DNA of 64,000 bases from Gelatiniphilus marinus (GTDB taxonomy: Bacteria; Bacteroidota; Bacteroidia; Flavobacteriales; Flavobacteriaceae). The position numbers were made by a program, and so were the translations under genes. Shown here piece by piece: positions 61,718-64,000 of this stretch. The notes beneath the pieces are model-generated. The model saw only the letters and a list, made by a program, of their open reading frames with translations, did not search any database and was not told the DNA's origin. How positions within the stretch are numbered: the first letter of the stretch is position 1; each line of letters starts with the position of its first letter. Location: NCBI RefSeq assembly GCF_042678305.1, contig NZ_JBHUDT010000004.1; one strand, given 5' to 3'.

Positions 61718-62332
61718 ATGAAAAACACATTCAAATCTGTAGCTGTATTACTATTAATATCAATTGGTCTTAATGTTTCAGCACAAAGTATGGAGAAGAA
61801 ATTCCGAACAGTTAAAGTAGAAATAAAAATAGATGCACCTGCTGAACGAGTTTGGGAGGCAATGGTCTTAGATTATGGTGAAATATCTAATTTTTCACCT
61901 TACATCTACACTTCAGAATATACTAATGGCTCTTTAAAAGGAGAAGTAGGTGCTGAACGTAAGTGTAACTTTAATGCTAAAGGTACACAATGGTCTAAAG
62001 AGCGTATTGCAGAAATTGACAAAGAAAATATGGTAATGCTTAACGTAGTTATTGACGGTGCAAAACTACCACTAAACTTTGACAATTCTCAAGCTTTTTA
62101 CAGAGTGAAAGACAATGGTGATGGTACATCAACAGCTTCTTATGAATTTCAATTTAGAACTAAACCAGCATTTTTAGGCATCATTGCAAAGGGCGGTTTC
62201 AAAAAGCAAATGTCTGGAACTTTAGTTGGTCTAAAGCATTACATAGAAACAGGAGAACGTGTTACTGGAGGAACAGACAAATACAAAGAAATTAAAAAGA
62301 AATATCCGAAAGCAACAGTAATAAAAACATAA
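61718..62332 (+). CDS. secreted SRPBCC family protein (c30)
   Basis: 204 residues: signal peptide (SVAVLLLISIGLNVSAQS), then a START-like domain (VKIDAPAERVWEAMVLDYGEISNFSPYIYTSEY-type opening, helix-capped pocket to about 180). It is a periplasmic version of the protein encoded at 60785 and is followed by another. Confidence 0.82.
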   Translation: MKNTFKSVAVLLLISIGLNVSAQSMEKKFRTVKVEIKIDAPAERVWEAMVLDYGEISNFSPYIYTSEYTNGSLKGEVGAERKCNFNAKGTQWSKERIAEIDKENMVMLNVVIDGAKLPLNFDNSQAFYRVKDNGDGTSTASYEFQFRTKPAFLGIIAKGGFKKQMSGTLVGLKHYIETGERVTGGTDKYKEIKKKYPKATVIKT

Positions 62333-62367
62333 ATAAAAATTTTAATTAACATCTAAAAATCAAAAAC

Positions 62368-62850
62368 ATGAAAAAAGTAACAATTTTATTTATCTTATTA
62401 ATTTCTGCAACTACGATGTTGCAAGCTCAAACGCCATTAGTAACAGAGATTGAAAGTTCAGCAGATAAAGTTTGGGAGCAAATTCGAAAAATGGACAATA
62501 TTGATGAGCTATCATCTTTTGTATCAAAAGTACAATGGAAAGGTCCAAAAGGTATTGGTGGCGAAAGAGTTTGTACTTCTGCAGACGGAAATGGTTATTT
62601 CAAGGAAAAGATAACAGGATTTGATGACAAAACCCGAACGTATTCGTATCAAGTAATAGAAGGCGTGCCAGCTAAAGACATGAACAATATGATTAAAGTA
62701 GTTGATTTAGGCTTTAACAAATCGATGATTGTTTGGACATCGAGCTATGAATTTATCGAGAATCCGAATATGACCAAAGAGCAATTTGATGGATTTATAA
62801 CGAGTGCTCGAGTAGAAATGGTAGAAAACATAATTAAATTGGTGAAATAA
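62368..62850 (+). CDS. secreted SRPBCC family protein, second copy (c30)
   Basis: 160 residues: signal peptide (VTILFILLISATTMLQAQT), then a START-like domain (EIESSADKVWEQIRKMDNIDELSSFVSKVQWKG, CTSADGNGYFKEKITGFDDKTRTYSYQVIEG). It shares this opening with the cytoplasmic and the other secreted member. Three START-like proteins and one NTF2-like protein under one sigma factor suggest handling of a hydrophobic compound. Confidence 0.82.
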   Translation: MKKVTILFILLISATTMLQAQTPLVTEIESSADKVWEQIRKMDNIDELSSFVSKVQWKGPKGIGGERVCTSADGNGYFKEKITGFDDKTRTYSYQVIEGVPAKDMNNMIKVVDLGFNKSMIVWTSSYEFIENPNMTKEQFDGFITSARVEMVENIIKLVK

Positions 62851-62855
62851 AGCCA

Positions 62856-62990
62856 GTGCCTAACAACGTATATAAGCAATAGCGGTTTGAGTATCAACTT
62901 GAACCGCTATTTCATTTTATTAAAGTATATTGTAATCTGAAAATTAATAACGTTAAAATCCGCTACTGCTCATATACAATCACGTTCGGC
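62856..62990 (+). repeat. attC-like site of c30
   Basis: R'' GTGCCTAAC matches start GTTAGGCAC. Stem GTATAT-a-AGCA-a-TAGCGG faces CCGCTA-c-TGCT-c-ATATAC; GTT at 62984. Confidence 0.9.
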
Positions 62991-63157
62991 GGCATTTAGC
63001 CCTATCGGGCACATACCGCCGAACGTCCCGCGCAGCTGCGCTGCCTGCACTACGGCGTGAAAACGCCGCAGAACAGGCAGCTATACGCCATTTTGCAAAG
63101 TGAAAACGTTTCACTACTTTTCACTTTGCAAAACAGCGCATAGCTGCGCGGGACGTT
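62984..63157 (+). mobile_element. c31: mini-cassette, copy 7
   Basis: Identical to copy 1; it lies between the sigma cassette and the toxin-antitoxin cassette. Confidence 0.9.
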
Positions 63158-63200
63158 GGGCTTCATACAGAAAAAAAATCGAACTGAATCATATTTTTTG

Positions 63201-63208
63201 TACATTTG
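63201..63208 (+). promoter_or_regulatory. -7 box of the toxin-antitoxin operon
   Basis: TACATTTG matches TAnnTTTG 22 bases before the antitoxin ATG. No clear TTG stands at -33, as is common for toxin-antitoxin promoters that are repressed and weak. Confidence 0.5.
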
Positions 63209-63229
63209 ATTAAATAAAGAGATATTATA

Positions 63230-63448
63230 ATGGATATTCGTACAACAAAACTTGAACTACTAAAAACAATTTTGGAAACTGAAAACAATGATTTTATCCA
63301 AAGAGTAGCTGACTTTGTAAAAAAAGAAAAAGTCGATTTTTGGGACGAACTGACTTCAACTGAACAATCTGAAATAAAACAAGGTATTGAGGAACTAGAT
63401 AACGGAAAAAGAGTTTCTTACGAGTCATTCCTAAAGAAAATTTCTTAA
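63230..63448 (+). CDS. antitoxin of a RelE/ParE-type system (c32)
   Basis: 72 residues, mostly helical: TKLELLKTILETENNDFIQRVADFVKKEKVDFWDELTSTEQSEIKQGIEELDNGKRVSYESFLKKIS. The C-terminal EIKQGIEELDNGKRVSYESF is the toxin-wrapping type common in Bacteroidota antitoxins. It overlaps the toxin start by one base (63448). Confidence 0.85.
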   Translation: MDIRTTKLELLKTILETENNDFIQRVADFVKKEKVDFWDELTSTEQSEIKQGIEELDNGKRVSYESFLKKIS

Positions 63449-63753
63449 TGAAAGTATTCTTATCCGAACTTGCCGAATCAAAACTTCTCAAATTATCTGA
63501 ATATTTACTCGAAGAGTGGAATTTAAAAACGCGTGACAAGTTTATTTCAAAACTGAACGATAAAATCAAACAAATATCAAAACAACCCGATAGTTGTCCA
63601 AAATCATCAGAATTTAAAAATCTATACAAATGTGTTGTTACAAAACAAACCACATTTTTCTACAGAATAATAGTTGAACGAAAAGAAATAGAAATAATTA
63701 CAATTTTTGACACACGACAAAATCCTAATAAATTAAAGAAAGATATCGATTAA
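63448..63753 (+). CDS. RelE/ParE-family toxin (c32)
   Basis: 101 residues: VFLSELAESKLLKLSEYLLEEWNLKTRDKFISKLNDKIKQISKQPDSCPKSSEFKNLYKCVVTKQTTFFYRIIVERKEIEIITIFDTRQNP, with the ParE/RelE helix pair, four-strand sheet and the conserved IFDTRQNP tail. It targets gyrase or ribosome-bound mRNA depending on subfamily. Toxin-antitoxin pairs are thought to stabilise long cassette arrays. Confidence 0.88.
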   Translation: MKVFLSELAESKLLKLSEYLLEEWNLKTRDKFISKLNDKIKQISKQPDSCPKSSEFKNLYKCVVTKQTTFFYRIIVERKEIEIITIFDTRQNPNKLKKDID

Positions 63754-63762
63754 AAAGTACGA

Positions 63763-63896
63763 AAGCCCAACAACGTGTATAATTAATGGCTAGTACTCGC
63801 CTACTTACGAAAATCCTTGCGGATTTTCTATTCGGTTTTTATTTGCTAAATTAAGTGCTTAAAACACGCCACTAATCATACACAAAACCGTTCGGC
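63763..63896 (+). repeat. attC-like site of c32
   Basis: R'' AAGCCCAAC matches start GTTGGGCTT. Stem type as in c4; spacer aaaacc, GTT at 63890. Confidence 0.9.
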
Positions 63897-64000
63897 GGCA
63901 TTTAGCCCTATCGGGCACATACCGCCGAACGTCCCGCGCAGCTGCGCTGCCTGCACTACGGCGTGAAAACGCCGCAGAACAGGCAGCTATACGCCATTTT
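63890..64000 (+). mobile_element. c33: mini-cassette, copy 8, cut by the window edge
   Basis: The first 111 bases of the unit, identical to copy 1 as far as visible. The array therefore continues beyond the window. Confidence 0.88.

Larger units (their letters stand above)
20108..64000 (+). mobile_element. integron-like gene cassette array, 33 cassettes, continues past the window
   Basis: Thirty-three units each begin with GTT and end with AAC, and each AAC is followed by an imperfect palindrome of about 115-180 bases that ends at the next GTT. In 25 units the first 8-10 bases are the reverse complement of the last 8-10 (for example GTTGTGTGCA with TGCACACAAC in c9), which is what a circular cassette closed at one attC would show. 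A 171-bp unit occurs eight times, always starting exactly at GTT. Almost all genes read away from the recombinase. Cassette sizes range from 0.17 to 6.5 kb. Confidence 0.92.

Noticed and set aside
20108..64000. CRISPR array
   Set aside because: Repeats are 110-190 bp palindromes separated by genes, without short regular spacers, and no cas genes are present.
20108..64000. Composite transposon or insertion sequences
   Set aside because: No transposase or target-site duplications are seen; the repeated 171-bp unit has GTT/AAC cassette borders rather than IS ends.

Overview
The window is AT-rich DNA from a member of the Bacteroidota, most likely a marine or aquatic Flavobacteriaceae. Signs are the -7 boxes of the form TAnnTTTG, the GLPGLI protein, the TonB-dependent receptor, Bacteroidota-type lipoproteins and DUF262 proteins, and the lack of Shine-Dalgarno sites. 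It has two unlike halves.

Positions 1-19042 are ordinary chromosome. After the 3' end of lepA comes a glycogen operon that looks like the GlgE route: a GT4 glycogen/maltose-1-phosphate synthase, glgC, a GlgE-like GH13_3 maltosyltransferase and glgB, followed by a GH31 alpha-glucosidase. Then come a Na+/H+ antiporter on the minus strand, a UspA-SulP pair, a metallo-beta-lactamase-fold hydrolase, a subtilase lipoprotein and an M1-type peptidase lipoprotein.

Positions 19166-64000 look like an integron-type gene-cassette array that runs off the right edge. A 278-residue tyrosine recombinase on the minus strand points away from the array. It ends in SPLDTL like IntI, but lacks the IntI-specific insertion between the conserved Lys and the HxxR box. 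Beside it is a likely attI with an outward promoter (TTG-N20-TAAGTTTG). I count 33 cassettes (c1-c33), each starting at GTT and ending in AAC. In 25 of them the first 8-10 bases are the reverse complement of the last 8-10. Between the AAC of one cassette and the GTT of the next lies an imperfect palindrome (attC-like site). Its stems vary in sequence between sites but keep pairing, with regularly placed A.C mismatches. On the opposite strand these become G.T wobbles, which could favour folding of the bottom strand.

Eight of the 33 cassettes are copies of one gene-less, GC-rich mini-cassette of exactly 171 bp, inserted each time at the GTT junction. The rest carry mostly defence, resistance and accessory genes: two DUF262/DUF1524 proteins, two PD-(D/E)XK proteins, a type IIG restriction-modification enzyme, an HTH/5mC-methylase/endonuclease/second-methylase system, a caspase-like protease with a 50-residue partner, a DEDDh exonuclease, a toxin-antitoxin pair, an Lnu-like lincosamide nucleotidyltransferase, an antisense mef-mph macrolide-resistance pair with what looks like a leader-peptide attenuator, an ECF sigma factor with its own three-promoter regulon, and a 6.5-kb signalling/TonB/GLPGLI cassette. 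Three large cassettes (c16, c21, c25) also carry, just inside each end, a second kind of covarying hairpin with a constant ACA/AGA internal loop.

All coordinates and motifs come from reading the sequence. No database search or folding program was run, so novelty claims are inference.
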